Below are positions 53,201-64,000 of a DNA stretch of 64,000 nt, piece by piece. The DNA lies in NCBI GenBank assembly GCA_030159075.1, contig BROG01000025.1:752001-816000 (forward strand). The letters run 5' to 3'. Within the stretch, counting starts at the first letter, position 1. Each line of letters starts with the position of its first letter. A program made the position numbers and the translations under genes. Source of the DNA: Atrina japonica (lineage: Eukaryota; Mollusca; Bivalvia; Pterioida; Pinnidae). The notes under the pieces are model-generated. The model did no database searches. It worked only from the letters and a program-made list of their open reading frames with translations, and was not told the DNA's origin.

Positions 53201-55024
53201 CTGGAAGATGAAAAAATAAGTGGATAATTAGTGAGAAATTTTAAATAATTAATGAAATTTTTTGAGTCATGAGGGTGCTACAATCAATACACATCCCCTA
53301 TCTGTGACACCATTTTTGTGATATATTCAACTTTCTGCTGTACATTTATGTTATATATTGGTCATCTAATGTTCCCTTATATTATATATAGGGTATCTAA
53401 TGTACCCTTGTATTACATATTGGTATAAACATTGCCCTCATATTATATATTGAATATCTGATGTACACTTATATTATATTTAGGTATCTACTGTGCCCTT
53501 TGATTACAAATGTATATACTGGGAATCTAATGTACCCTATCACATATTGGGTATCTAATGTACCCTTAAATTACATACTGGGTATTTAATGTACCCTTAT
53601 ATATTATACTGGGTATCAACTGTACAATCATAGTATATATTGGATATCTAATGTACATATATTAGGTATTTAATGTACCCTTATATATTATATTGGGTAT
53701 CAACTGTACCTTCATAGTATATATTGGATATCTAATGTACATATATTAGGTATTTAATGTACCCTTATATATTATATTGGGTATCAACTGTACCCTCATA
53801 GTATACATAGGATATCTAATGTACATAGATTAGGAATTTAATGTAGCCTTTTATATTGGGTATCTACTGTGCCCTTAGATTATATACTGGATATTTACTG
53901 TATCCTTATATTTTATATTGGGCATCTAATGTACTCCTATACTATATATTGGGTATCTACATTATCCTTATATTATATATTTGGTATTTTCTGTACCCTT
54001 ATATACTGGATATCTACCCTTATATATAGGTTTCTAATGTCAGGTTTCTAGTGTTTTTTCATATTGGGTATCTAATGTCAGGTTTCTAGTGTTTCCTCTT
54101 ATCATATATTTGGTATCTAGTGTTTCCTCATATTATATATTGGGTATATAGTATTTACTCATATCATATATTGGTATCTAGTGTTTCCTCGTATCATATA
54201 TTGGGTATCTAGTTTTTCCTGATATTATATATTGGGTATCTAGTTTTTCCTGATATTATATATTGGGCATCTAGTGTTATCTAGTGTTTCCTCATATCAT
54301 ATATTGGGCATCTAGTGTTTCCTCATATCATATATTGGTATCTAGTGTTTCCTCATATCATATATTCGTATCTAGTGTTTCCTCATATCATATATTGGTA
54401 TCTAGTGTTTCCTCATATCATATATTGGGTATCTAATGTTTCCTCATATCATTTATTGGGTATCTAATGTTTCCTCATATCATATATTGGGTATTCAATT
54501 TTTTCCTTATATCATATATTGGTATCTAGTTTTTCCTCATATCATACATTGGATATCTAGTGTTTCCTCATATCAAATATTGGGTATCTAATGTTTCCTC
54601 ATATCATATATTGGGTATCTAATGTTTCCTCATATCATATATTGGGTATCTAATGTTTCCTCATATCATATATTGGGTATCTAGTTTTTCCTCATATCAT
54701 ATATTGGGTATCTAATGCATTTTAATCATATTTATGATAAATATTGGATTTAACTTTTCATACTCCATGTTTTTGCTTGAAATTCCATACAAAATTCCTT
54801 CACAAAACAGTACTGAAGTATGGAGAACATTTGCTACAGGATTGTTAACAATGGGTTTATGAGAAACAGGAACAACATGTCTGTTTACATCAATATCCTG
54901 CTGTAATGCATGGCCCTTATCCAGGATTAAGGTTCTATTACACATTGCTTATGCAGCCATTTGGTTTGATAATGCATAAAATTGAAAATAAGAAATACTG
55001 GTAACCAACATCCAGGTATGTGTT

Positions 55025-55098
<74 letters not shown>

Positions 55099-57393
55099 CT
55101 AGGTCTGAAGTTCTGTGTAACATGACATGAGTCGAGGTTAGGATTTGCAATAATTTCTTATTTGAGCCAGCTTTTGAGATAACCATCCTTATGACATATC
55201 CAAAAGAAGTCGAGAAAACATGGAATTCTGACTGATTTAATATTTCTTATTTTGTAGAATTTTGCTCTGGAAACAAACAAGCTCTTGATCCTAAGTATAT
55301 AGACTCTTAGAATCACCTCCGTTTTTCAAATATAGAAAGTCATTTTGATTTTGAATTTTGAATTAGAATATTTGCCAGTTTACTTGCAGAAGGCCAGTGG
55401 TCTTTAATGGTGGAGATGAGAATCTTCTGCAAGTAAACTGTCAACTTTCGCAAAAAAAGTCAGCATAGCTTCCAGGGGCTCGAACCTGCCCTGACCAGAA
55501 GTCAGAAAGCACAATGCTTTAACCACTTGGCCACGAAGGCGCTCAGAAAGTGCTTTATCATTTAAAATAACCTCTAGCTGGCAGGGCAACATTTAAGTAA
55601 TCTTTGCTCTTTAGATTCCCCCTAACAGATATGATTCCATGAGAAAGTACTTCTGTTCAACTCCAGCAGGTTAACATACTCCCAGAAATAAAACAGAGAC
55701 AAAACTTGATATTTATACATATCAGAAACACTTATATTAAAGGGGATAAAACAGCTGCTACAAATATGCCTTGTAGTTCTTGGATCAACAGTCACTTGCT
55801 GATCACAATTCATCTATGATAGCTATCAGGCATTACATCTTATCAACAACAAGTAACCCTAAACATTTCTTTTTGTATTTCTTTATTTGAAATTTAAAAC
55901 TCTGGAATTTGATGTGACCAAAATACCTAACCTGGGAATGTCTGGGGAATAAATTGTCAGTAAAATTCATCAACTGAATCAATATTTTATGATAACATCT
56001 TTATGTTAAATACCTTTCACTTGAATTTTGATACGGCCCCCCGGTATGAGTCCTGCTGAGATAATATGTAGAGCATCATTAAATGCCATACATTTTTAGC
56101 AGTTTGTGAAATGTGAACTGAGCACTGCAGATAGATCTCATATGGCACCTAATAACTCCTCCCGATAGAAGTGTTAGAAAATATCAATAGATTTCAAAGC
56201 ATTTTGTATAATATTGACACAGCTACTCTATGGATCTAATGCATTTATAATGGTCTAATTACATTTTTTGTTTGTTTGTTTGTTGTTTTACCACCATCAA
56301 GATTTGTTCATGTATATTAACATTTCACCAGCAAATTTTGACCTATGATATGGACCAACGTCCACAATGCAGTGAGGCTTCATTCATGTCTGCCAATTGC
56401 ACTGAACCTCCGTTTTTTTAAAGTCTAGACTAACCAATGAGTACTGTGACTTTCACTTTGTATGCCGAGCTTTGGCGAAAAAAAAAAAAAAGTCACAACA
56501 TTTTGAAAGTCTTTGATGTGACCCAGTACCAGGAACTGAACCCGGAACCTTTTGCTTGCGAGTCAAACGTTCGACCACAAGACTAACACAAGCAGTGTCT
56601 AAATATAGAAAACAAAACAATAAATTTATGTATGTACCCAGTAGGTATGAAATTGATGCCTACAGGTGACAAAAATTGGATTGAAGAATAATTGAAATGA
56701 GAATAAGGTCATCCGACCGAAAGTACCGGTAAGATGATCCTTAAATGATAATAGAATAAATAAAAAACATTTGATAAACTTTTAAGATGCATTTCATTTG
56801 TATGTGGCCCCATAGCAAATTGCATTAGATTCTCTACCTGATATATCAGAAAAGTAATGGGAGATACATTTATTTCATTTTTCAATGAAAAACTCTGGTA
56901 CGGTAGTCTATTCTACATCACATGTGCTGCAGTACTGGAACGAGATATAATTTTTATTTTTACAATTTAACATGATATTTTTTTTTCTCAGGTCCATAGT
57001 GTATGTAATAGGTACATTTATCTACATACAGTGGAACCTGTCTTGAGAGACTGCTCTCATAAAAGACCACCTGTCTTTGGAGACCACATTCTGAAAAGCA
57101 ATTGGTTATATAATCCTTTCAATAAAACCTCTTTTGGGAGACCATTTGTCTTGAGAGATCACATTTCAGCAACAGATGGGATGGTCTCTCGAGATAAGTT
57201 CTATTGTATACAAACACTATTTTACCTACCAACAAAGTTCTCTGGAAATTTGAGTCAACTGATCCTAGCAAGATTTTACCCATGATTGTGGCAATGGTTG
57301 GCATAATGAGAGCTCCACACAAGACTCGAGTGGCAGATATCGGATCTGACAGAGGCACAGTTTCTGTAGGGACTCGTGAAGTCCTTGAATACA
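53078..57393 (-). CDS. MARCHF5: MARCHF5 (mitochondrial E3 ubiquitin ligase), last two exons
   Basis: Two minus-strand exons (57230-57393 and 53078-53200) join in phase and encode the C-terminal 95 residues of MARCHF5, the membrane RING-CH ligase of the outer mitochondrial membrane that controls mitochondrial dynamics. The recognisable segments are 'SATRVLCGALIMPTIATIMG', 'DSNFQRTLLGGVAF' and 'YYKQQQYLRQANRVILDY', which fit the last transmembrane helices and cytosolic tail of the vertebrate protein. The RING-CH domain and first helices are not in the window and should lie to the right, beyond 64000; I found no such exon in 57.4-64 kb. The 4-kb intron is filled mainly by a minisatellite. Recognition is from memory of the family. 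Confidence 0.88.
53320..54720. repeat. About 30-bp minisatellite inside the MARCHF5 intron
   Basis: About 45 units. Left part 'gggtatctaatgtaccctta' plus 'tattatatatt'; right part 'tttcctcatatcatatattg' plus 'ggtatctagtg'. Two subfamilies meet near 54050. The right end is the most homogeneous. Confidence 0.95.
54721..55026. other. Intronic segment with an unassigned minus-strand frame
   Basis: The 77-codon minus frame 54712-54945 ('LDKGHALQQDIDVNRHVVPV', then 'VANVLHTSVLFCEGILYGIS') looks more gene-like than its surroundings but has no clear splice sites. It may be a fragment of a transposon or retrocopy; no family recognised. Confidence 0.25.
55027..55094. repeat. (TA)n(GA)n microsatellite
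   Basis: About 18 TA units followed by about 15 GA units. Confidence 0.96.
55365..55560 (-). repeat. SINE with inverted partner fragment
   Basis: 55405-55560 is a reverse SINE: 'cttctgcaagtaaactgtca', 'ggggctcgaacctgcc' (B box), 'aaccacttggccacgaagg' (A box). 55365-55412 is a forward piece of the same body ('tttgccagtttacttgcaga'), so the two face each other. Confidence 0.75.
55561..56255. other. MARCHF5 intronic DNA, nothing recognised
   Basis: No exon or repeat I can name on either strand. Confidence 0.35.
56258..56595 (-). repeat. tRNA-derived SINE (third family)
   Basis: The left end 'gtttgtttgtttgttgtttt' is the complement of an AAAC tail. The head at the right has 'ggaactgaacccggaacctt' (B box) and 'gcgagtcaaacgttcgacca' (A box). 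MARCHF5 intron. Confidence 0.68.
57029..57206. repeat. 178-bp MITE, TA target site
   Basis: Ends 'cagtggaacctgtcttgaga' and 'ctcgagataagttctattg' are inverted copies. TA flanks both sides (57027-57028 and 57207-57208). Same family as 50821-51380. Confidence 0.85.
57230..57393 (-). CDS. MARCHF5: MARCHF5 penultimate exon
   Basis: 164 bases, acceptor 'ttttcattgtag' and donor 'ttg|gtaggt'. It reads 'YSRTSRVPTETVPLSDPIS', then 'ATRVLCGALIMPTIATIMGK' and 'ILLGSVDSNFQRTLL'. It begins in phase 1, so it needs an upstream exon ending with one base. The MITE at 57029-57206 begins 23 bases into the following intron. Confidence 0.88.
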
Positions 57394-57494
57394 CTACAAT
57401 GAAAAGATAAATACTAGAAATTATTAAGTTTTGAAAGTGAGGTACATAATATGAACAAAGATAAGACATCACAAAACCGGTTTACATCGCAATA

Positions 57495-57585
57495 TACCCA
57501 GGGAGATACCACTGGCTTTCTGCAAGTAAATTGGCAAACCTTCTCAAATAATCAGCTTTGGTTCCAGCTGGACTCAAAAACAGAC
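57495..57585 (-). repeat. SINE fragment
   Basis: 'ctttctgcaagtaaattggc' and 'aatcagctttggttccagct' are the reverse of the common SINE body. It directly borders the start of the 31-bp array. Confidence 0.65.
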
Positions 57586-59290
57586 CAACTAGTCCTTGGA
57601 GTGTCAAATACAGACCAACTAGTCCTTACAATGTCAAATACAGAACAACAAGTCCTTTACAATGTCAAATACATACCAACTAGTCCTTTACAATGTCAAA
57701 TACAGACCAACAAGTCCTTACAATGTTAAATACAGACCAACTAGTCCTTTACAATGTCAAATACAGACCAACTAGTCCTTACAATGTCAAATACAGAACA
57801 ACAAGTCCTTTACAATGTCAAATACAGACCAACTAGTCCTTTACAATGTCAAATACAGACCAACTAGTCCTTACAATGTCAAATACAGAACAACAAGTCC
57901 TTTACAATGTCAAATACATACCAACTAGTCCTTTACAATGTCAAATACAGACCAACAAGTCCTTTACAATGTCAAATACAGACCAACAAGTCCTTTACAA
58001 TGTCAAATACAGACCAACTAGTCCTTACAATGTCAAATACAGACCAACAAGTCCTTTACAATGTCAAATACAGACCAACAAGTCCTTTACAATGTCAAAT
58101 ACAGACCAACTAGTCCTTACAATGTCAAATACAGACCAACAAGTCCTTTACAATGTCAAAAACAGACCAACAAGTCCTTACAATGCCAAATACAGACCAA
58201 CAAGTCCTTTACAATGCCAAATACAGACCACAAGTCTTACAATGTCAAAAACAGACCAACAAGTCCTTATGCTGTAAAAAACAGACCAACAAGTCCTTAT
58301 GCTGCCAAATACAGACCAACAAGTCCTTACAATGCCAAATACAGACCAACTAGTCCTTACAATGCCAAATACAGAACAACAAGTCCTTTACAATGTCAAA
58401 TACAGACCAACAAGTCCTTACAATGCCAAATACAGACCAACTAGTCCTTACAATGTCAAATACAGAACAACAAGTCCTTTACAATGTCAAATACATACCA
58501 ACTAGTCCTTTACAATGTCAAATACAGACCAACTAGTCCTTTACAATGTCAAATACAGAACAACAAGTCCTTTACAATGTCAAATACATACCAACTAGTC
58601 CTTTACAATGTCAAATACAGACCAACAAGTCCTTTACAATGTCAAATACAGACCAACAAGTCCTTTACAATGTCAAATACAGACCAACTAGTCCTTTACA
58701 ATGTCAAATACAGACCAACAAGTCCTTTACAATGTCAAATACAGACCAACAAGTCCTTTACAATGTCAAATACAGACCAACTAGTCCTTACAATGTCAAA
58801 TACAGACCAACAAGTCCTTTACAATGTCAAAAACAGACCAACAAGTCCTTACAATGCCAAATACAGACCAACAAGTCCTTTACAATGCCAAATACAGACC
58901 AACAAGTCCTTTACAATGTCAAATACAGACCAACTAGTCCTTACAATGCCAAATACAGACCAACAAGTCCTTACAATGCCAAAAACAGACCAACAAGTCC
59001 TTACAATGCCAAAAACAGACCAACTAGTCCTTACAATGCCAAATACAGAACAACAAGTCCTTTACAATGTCAAATACAGACCAACGAGTCCTTACAATGC
59101 CAAATACAGACCAACAAGTCCTTACAATGCCAAATACAGACCAACAAGTCCTTACAATGCCAAATACAGACCAACTAGTCCTTACAATGTCAAAAATATA
59201 CCAACAAGTCCTTTACAATGTCAAAAACATACAAACAAGTCCTTACAATGTCAAATACAGACCAACAAGTCCTTACAGTGTCAGAGATTT
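57585..59290. repeat. 30/31-bp minisatellite, about 55 units
   Basis: Unit 'caatgtcaaatacagaccaa' plus 'caagtcctt(t)a'. Unit variants (caact versus caaca, catacc, gaaca, tgcc, one or two t) form a code that repeats at longer range: the stretch from 57891 recurs from 58561, an offset of 670 bases or about 22 units. Several overlapping long frames (up to 269 codons) are by-products of the repeat. Confidence 0.97.
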
Positions 59291-60344
59291 TGAAATCTGT
59301 CGCTCTTACCGGAAAAACTGGTGAATTTGACGAAAGTAATTTTTTATTTTAGTTTCAGATCAGTAAATGGCTTGAACTTACATAGGCTACCATTCAATCT
59401 GTTCAAACGTGTTATTGACTCAGGTAATTGTAAAACATGGCAGCCTTGTGGCCTATCAAGTTTTCTGCTAATTTCTGTGGAAACGCTGGTAAAACCAGAT
59501 GATTTTAAATAATCAGCGCCTGAAATAAACTGGTCACCAGCTCACCAGATGCGACCACTTTGGTGTCTGGGCAACCAGAAGTTGATCAAAGTCTGACAAA
59601 GACAAGTAGTTACTGGCGAAAAAAAAAATGTTTGGGCGAGTGCCCTACCGTCCTGCTAAATTCATGTCACCACCATCATTTATTTACAAGACAAAACATA
59701 ATATTCTTTTTGTGTTATTATTAAAGTAATATCTTATCCACGAGCAGAAATGATTACGTCTGATCATGTGACAACCATGTGATTAAACATTGACCTGTCA
59801 TGGCTGATGGCAAGTATTGCATACTCCTAGTGTGGTTTAAAAGTTGTTCACTCCCAAGAATATTAAAGATCTGTTTACTCAAAAGTGCTTGTAATATGAT
59901 AGAATAGACTTCAATGCAGCTAGCAGTGGCAGGATTCCTGCAAATCAAAATGCATTTCAGTCTAGCAAAGTAGATCTAGTTTATATTTATTTGCCTTCAA
60001 CATTTTTAAACTATAATCCTTAAAAGCTTAAACAGGGGATGTTGAACCCAATGTTTCTATTTTCAACTGAATTCACATTTGGTTCATCAACATAGTATTA
60101 CATTTGTTATATCCTTTTAATGTGCATTAAAATAGTCATTTATAACCGACCTAGTGTTTTTCATCGGTGTAGGAAGGATAAATTGCTGGTCCTACTTTGT
60201 GTTTTTCTTTCCTTTTTACAATGATGTTTGTCCAAAATGTTTGGGTCACCACTTTATCATTTGGGCCAGTAGTTCTGAAATTTACTCCCCCAAAAATAAT
60301 TCTTTTGGCCAGTCATAGGCTGAAAGTTTGATGAATGATGCAGT
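59291..60344. other. Spacer between the two arrays
   Basis: Not repetitive within the window and no exon recognised. Two short stretches (59520-59610 and 60240-60275) share 'ggtcaccac' and 'cag.agtt' type words but are not clearly homologous. Confidence 0.35.
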
Positions 60345-60890
60345 GTCAAGTCCTTACAATGCCAAATACTGACCAAAAAGTCCTTACAATGCCAAATACT
60401 GACCAACAAGTCCTTACAATGCCAAATACTGGCCAACAAGTCCTTACAATGTCAAATACAGACCAACAAGTCCTTAAAATGTCAAATACAGACCAACAAG
60501 TCCTTACAATGTCAAATACAGACCAACAAGTCCTTACAATGCCAAATACTGACCAAAAAGTCCTTACAATGTCAAATACAGTCCAAAAAGTCCTTACAAT
60601 GTCAAATACAGACCAACAAGTCCTTACAATGTCAAATACAGACCAAAAAGTCCTTACAATGTCAAATACTGACCAAAAAGTCCTTACAATGTCAAATACA
60701 GACCAAAAAGTCCTTACAATGCCAAATACTGACCAAAAAGTCCTTACAATGTCAAATACAGACCAAAAAGTCCTTTACAATGTCAAATACAGACCAAAAA
60801 GTCCTTAAAATGTCAAATACTGACCAACAAGTCCTTACAATGTCAAATACAGACCAAAAAGTCCTTACAATGTCAAATACAGACCAACTA
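60345..60890. repeat. Second array of the same minisatellite, about 18 units
   Basis: Mostly strict 30-base units 'caatgtcaaatacagaccaa' plus 'aaagtcctta', with the private variants 'tactgacc' and 'aaaaagtcc' not seen in the first array. About 1.05 kb of unrelated DNA separates it from the first array. Confidence 0.96.
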
Positions 60891-62941
60891 TTAATCATAA
60901 TGTCAGCAATAAACACATAAAACAGAACAATGTCAATTATAAAGATACCAATTTTAATTAAAAAAGCGCCAGTACCAACTCCAAGATAAATATCATTTCA
61001 GTAGAAAAACGGATCAATGTTGACAGACTTTTCAGCATATGGTATTATTTTATATCATTATTTTCTCCTTTAATGAGTTATGTAACATTGAGAAATTGTA
61101 TATCCGCTGGTTACATATTTTATGAATAATGTATAACTGGTATTTTCTGTGGTTGTTTAATTTTGTTAATATTTTGTGATAATATTGAAATCGCAAACAT
61201 TGAAAACACAGAATATAAAAATATTGGATGCACCAAGAATTGAAGATCACAACACATTTTATTAACTACATGTCTTGAAGAAACCTCTGAATTGTAACTG
61301 CCTCACTGTGATGCAGTTTTACTTTCAGAGTATGAAGGTAACACTTCTAGTATTAAAAATTTCAGTTTGGTAAAATAAATGGGTATCAGTAAATCAAAAA
61401 AACTGAAATTGTGAAATAAAAGATATGGCCTTTGACTATCCAAAGTGTGAAAATTTGTACTACAGAAATAACCAGTTATACAGTATTTGATTTAAAAAGT
61501 AAAGTGATACAACTGGTTACGAGTTGATGGAACATCAACGCAGTTATTTTATGCTAAGTTGTTTATTGGGAACAAGTCAAAGCACATTTTGCAGGATGGG
61601 GTTAATAACACATTATATTGTCGCAAAATTACACATGTATGTGCATTTCAGCAACATAAACTCAACTTCAAGATTGAAATTTCCAAATCACACTTTAATT
61701 TGTATATTTTTGCTTTTTAAAATGAAGAAAACAATTCTCTGAAAAAAATAGGTCTACAAGACTTGTTGAAATATATGCTATTTAAAGTCAGTTCGGCATC
61801 CTTTATGAATTTCAAAAATTATAAATGGTCTACAAGACTTGTTGAAATATTCATGCTATTAAAACAGTAAAACCAGTTAGCGGCTATCCCTTTATGAGTA
61901 TTTCAAGATATTATAAATTTGCTTTAGAATGTTACTTTTCATTTATTTTTTACCATTATACATTGTACTCTTGTGATTAAGAACTGACATTAAAAGCGAT
62001 AGACTGGACTGTTAACAATTCTTGCACATGAGTTTTGGTCAAGTTTCCCTTACAGTGTATTGGCAAGATCTGTCTCTGAAGTAGGACATAGAAGTTGTGT
62101 CATTCCTCATTCAGGTGATCTCAACTGTTTGAGAAACTCATGTCAGTCTTTGAAGTTGGGAAAATGTTTTACATGTACGAGTATTGACCTAGAGATTCAA
62201 GGCAACTGGTGGAAGGTACATTGTATAGTGAAAGGGTACAATACTGCCCTGTTGCATAGAAATTTAAAATCATGAAACATGTTTATAAGCACAAGATTTT
62301 ATAATCATATCGCTGATCTTTGAGTTTGTTGCATAATAAAAAAGCCATCAGTACTCATGTTAGGCCAAATGTCTGACTCAATTTTTTGTTACTTTTTTGT
62401 AAAACCTAAGTTTACCGAATTAAAAAGTAATCATATACCTAGTGTATTACACCCCATTAAAACTTACGATTGCCATCAACTCGTATCAGTACTTTCAGTA
62501 CTTGGATTTTTTTCTGTAGTAATTTGTTATGTAAACAAGGAACTGTTTTCTTTATGTTCTGTTTCATAACAAACACTATATACTGGGAAAAGAAATGTTT
62601 GTTTTGATTTATCGCAAATTGTGCTAGCATATGATCTAGATTTCCCTCGTGGCCAAGATCAAGTTGTGATGAAATAGATTATAAACATATCAACTTGCAT
62701 TTATAATATAACTAAACAAAAAACATAAAAGTTTATAAAAAGTAACTATTGGCTACAAGTTACTAACTTCAAAGGAATTGATTTTGTTGTCATATCAGTC
62801 TTATGTAATAGCATCAATAACTAATCAGTTTCTTTAACATTCCACTAGGCTATGCACATTTCTGCATCTGTTGATCAGTTCTACCTCTCGAGCTTATCGC
62901 ACGCTAGATATCATGGCACTTATTTACAAGTCAATATAAAT
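60891..62941. other. AT-rich DNA, nothing firm
   Basis: 61750-61870 contains a two-copy tandem duplication of about 77 bases ('ggtctacaagacttgttgaa'). The plus frame at 62060-62275 (71 codons) has no recognisable domain. No MARCHF5 upstream exon was found on the minus strand. Confidence 0.4.
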
Positions 62942-63142
62942 TTAACTCATCAACCCCAGCGGGCACATTTAGAATCACCCAAATCAATAGATAGTAGGGT
63001 CTACTGTCACAATTTAGGGGTGAAAAAGTTAATCTTGCATGTAAAATTTGGATTCTAAATCATTCACTCCTGAATTCTAACAGTGGACTTTACCATTCTT
63101 TGAAATGGGTCAGTTCAAATAAGGTCACAGGGGTTGAGTTAA
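62942..63142. repeat. 201-bp MITE with TTAACTCATCAAC ends
   Basis: Left end 'ttaactcatcaaccccagc', right end 'cacaggggttgagttaa' (three bases shorter than the ideal end). Inside matches 40797-40988 and partly 8645-8850. Confidence 0.86.
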
Positions 63143-63494
63143 CAGTGCTAACAAATAGATATTATAGTAGCCTACACAGTCACTAGTCAAATTTAATCGT
63201 AATCTATTATTCTACCTAAACGTACATGCAAACTGAGATAAAAGTTGGTTTTATTATCTATACAAAAACTGGTACATTTTAGTGTAAGTAAGTGTATTAC
63301 AAATATGGGGTTAGATGCAAAGAATACAAGAATTTATTTTAAACAGTAAAATATTGGATACAGAATTATGACACAAGTTCACATTAAAATTCCCAAATGT
63401 GTCTCCAATGGCATTTTCCCAAAATTAGAAGAAAAAGGCCTGAAATCAATAGATAATATGGTTGAACATCCATTGATTTGAATTCATTTGAAGT

Positions 63495-63772
63495 TTTTGT
63501 TTGTTTGTTTGTTGTTGTTTAACGTCCCACTCAAGAATATTTCACTCATATGGAGACGTCACCAAATGCCGGTGAAGGGCTTCAAATTTTTGCCTTTGCT
63601 CGGCACTTAAGGCCAATGAGCAGTGAGGGTTCTGTAATGTGCCGACACCTACTGTGACACGGGACCTCGGTTTTGACTGTCTCATCCGCAGGACAGGAAA
63701 CCAAACTGTCACCGACTGGACTCGACCTCACGATCAAGAGTCGAGCGCACTACCGACTGAGCCAGTCATTTG
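63495..63772 (-). repeat. tRNA-derived SINE (fourth family)
   Basis: Complement of an AAC-rich tail at the left ('gtttgtttgtttgttgttgt'), body 'aatatttcactcatatggag', 'gccggtgaagggcttcaaat', head at the right with B-box-like 'ggactcgacctcacgatc' and A-box-like 'cactaccgactgagcca'. Confidence 0.75.
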
Positions 63773-63796
63773 AAGTAAATGAAATGATCAATCATA

Positions 63797-63940
<144 letters not shown>

Positions 63941-64000
63941 GCACACACAGGCACTCTCACACGCACACAAACATGCATCTTTACATTTATATGTTTACAA

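Noticed and set aside
54712..54945. 77-codon minus ORF in the MARCHF5 intron
   Set aside because: Somewhat gene-like, but no splice sites, no domain and not needed for MARCHF5; listed only as an unassigned segment.
57451..59324. Many overlapping plus-strand ORFs of up to 269 codons
   Set aside because: Direct translation of the 30/31-bp minisatellite in all three frames; frame slips with every 31-base unit.
60335..60808. 157-codon ORF with a 10-residue repeat
   Set aside because: A 30-base minisatellite unit is a multiple of three; the open frame is a by-product.
57585..60890. Regular short repeats resembling a CRISPR array
   Set aside because: No unique spacers between the repeats, eukaryotic context, units are head-to-tail.
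62060..62275. 71-codon plus ORF as a gene
   Set aside because: No splice sites, polyadenylation signal or recognised domain, and no MARCHF5 similarity on the other strand.

Overview
This is a eukaryotic nuclear window with AT-rich, repeat-dense DNA, split genes with GT-AG introns, tRNA-derived SINEs, LTR and non-LTR retroelements and long minisatellites. The repeat content (particularly the SINEs and a multicopy RT element whose tail reads 'gtgtgaccggtcgacagggg') and the gene types suggest a mollusc, most likely a bivalve. That placement is inference; I cannot name the species.

Layout. (1) 1-7440: a nearly complete BEL/Pao LTR retrotransposon on the minus strand. Its LTRs differ at only two positions, but gag-pol is broken into four overlapping frames. 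(2) 7441-23300: no intact gene recognised. It holds a decayed Crypton-derived (QRICH1/ZMYM/KIAA1958-like) fragment at about 10.4-10.8 kb, a 2.5-kb minisatellite field at 13.5-16.0 kb, one small coding-like exon at 16.65 kb, SINEs and a 37-bp satellite at 18.7-19.2 kb. (3) 23305-40663: a split plus-strand gene that I reconstructed from 14 exons. It encodes a secreted M12B (reprolysin/ADAMTS-like) zinc metalloprotease of about 553 residues that ends after the cysteine-rich domain, without thrombospondin repeats. Its introns hold many fragments of one RT element family, SINEs, MITEs and a fold-back element. Two features may create isoforms: a possible cassette exon inside the zinc-binding motif, and a possible alternative terminal exon at 43.55 kb. 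(4) 41-53 kb: SINEs, MITEs, minisatellites (one interrupted by a 655-bp TA-flanked transposon) and a weak minus-strand terminal-exon candidate at 48.8 kb. (5) 53078-57393: the last two coding exons of MARCHF5 (mitochondrial E3 ubiquitin ligase) on the minus strand, with a 1.4-kb tandem array in the intron between them. Upstream exons are not seen and probably lie beyond the right edge. (6) 57.4-64 kb: two arrays of one 30/31-bp minisatellite, MITEs, a SINE and a 140-bp (TC)n tract.

The two convincing cellular genes (the M12B protease and MARCHF5) are convergent and have no evident functional link. Most open reading frames in the window come from tandem repeats or transposons. Exon boundaries were set by reading frame, splice-site consensus and family motifs, without transcript data.
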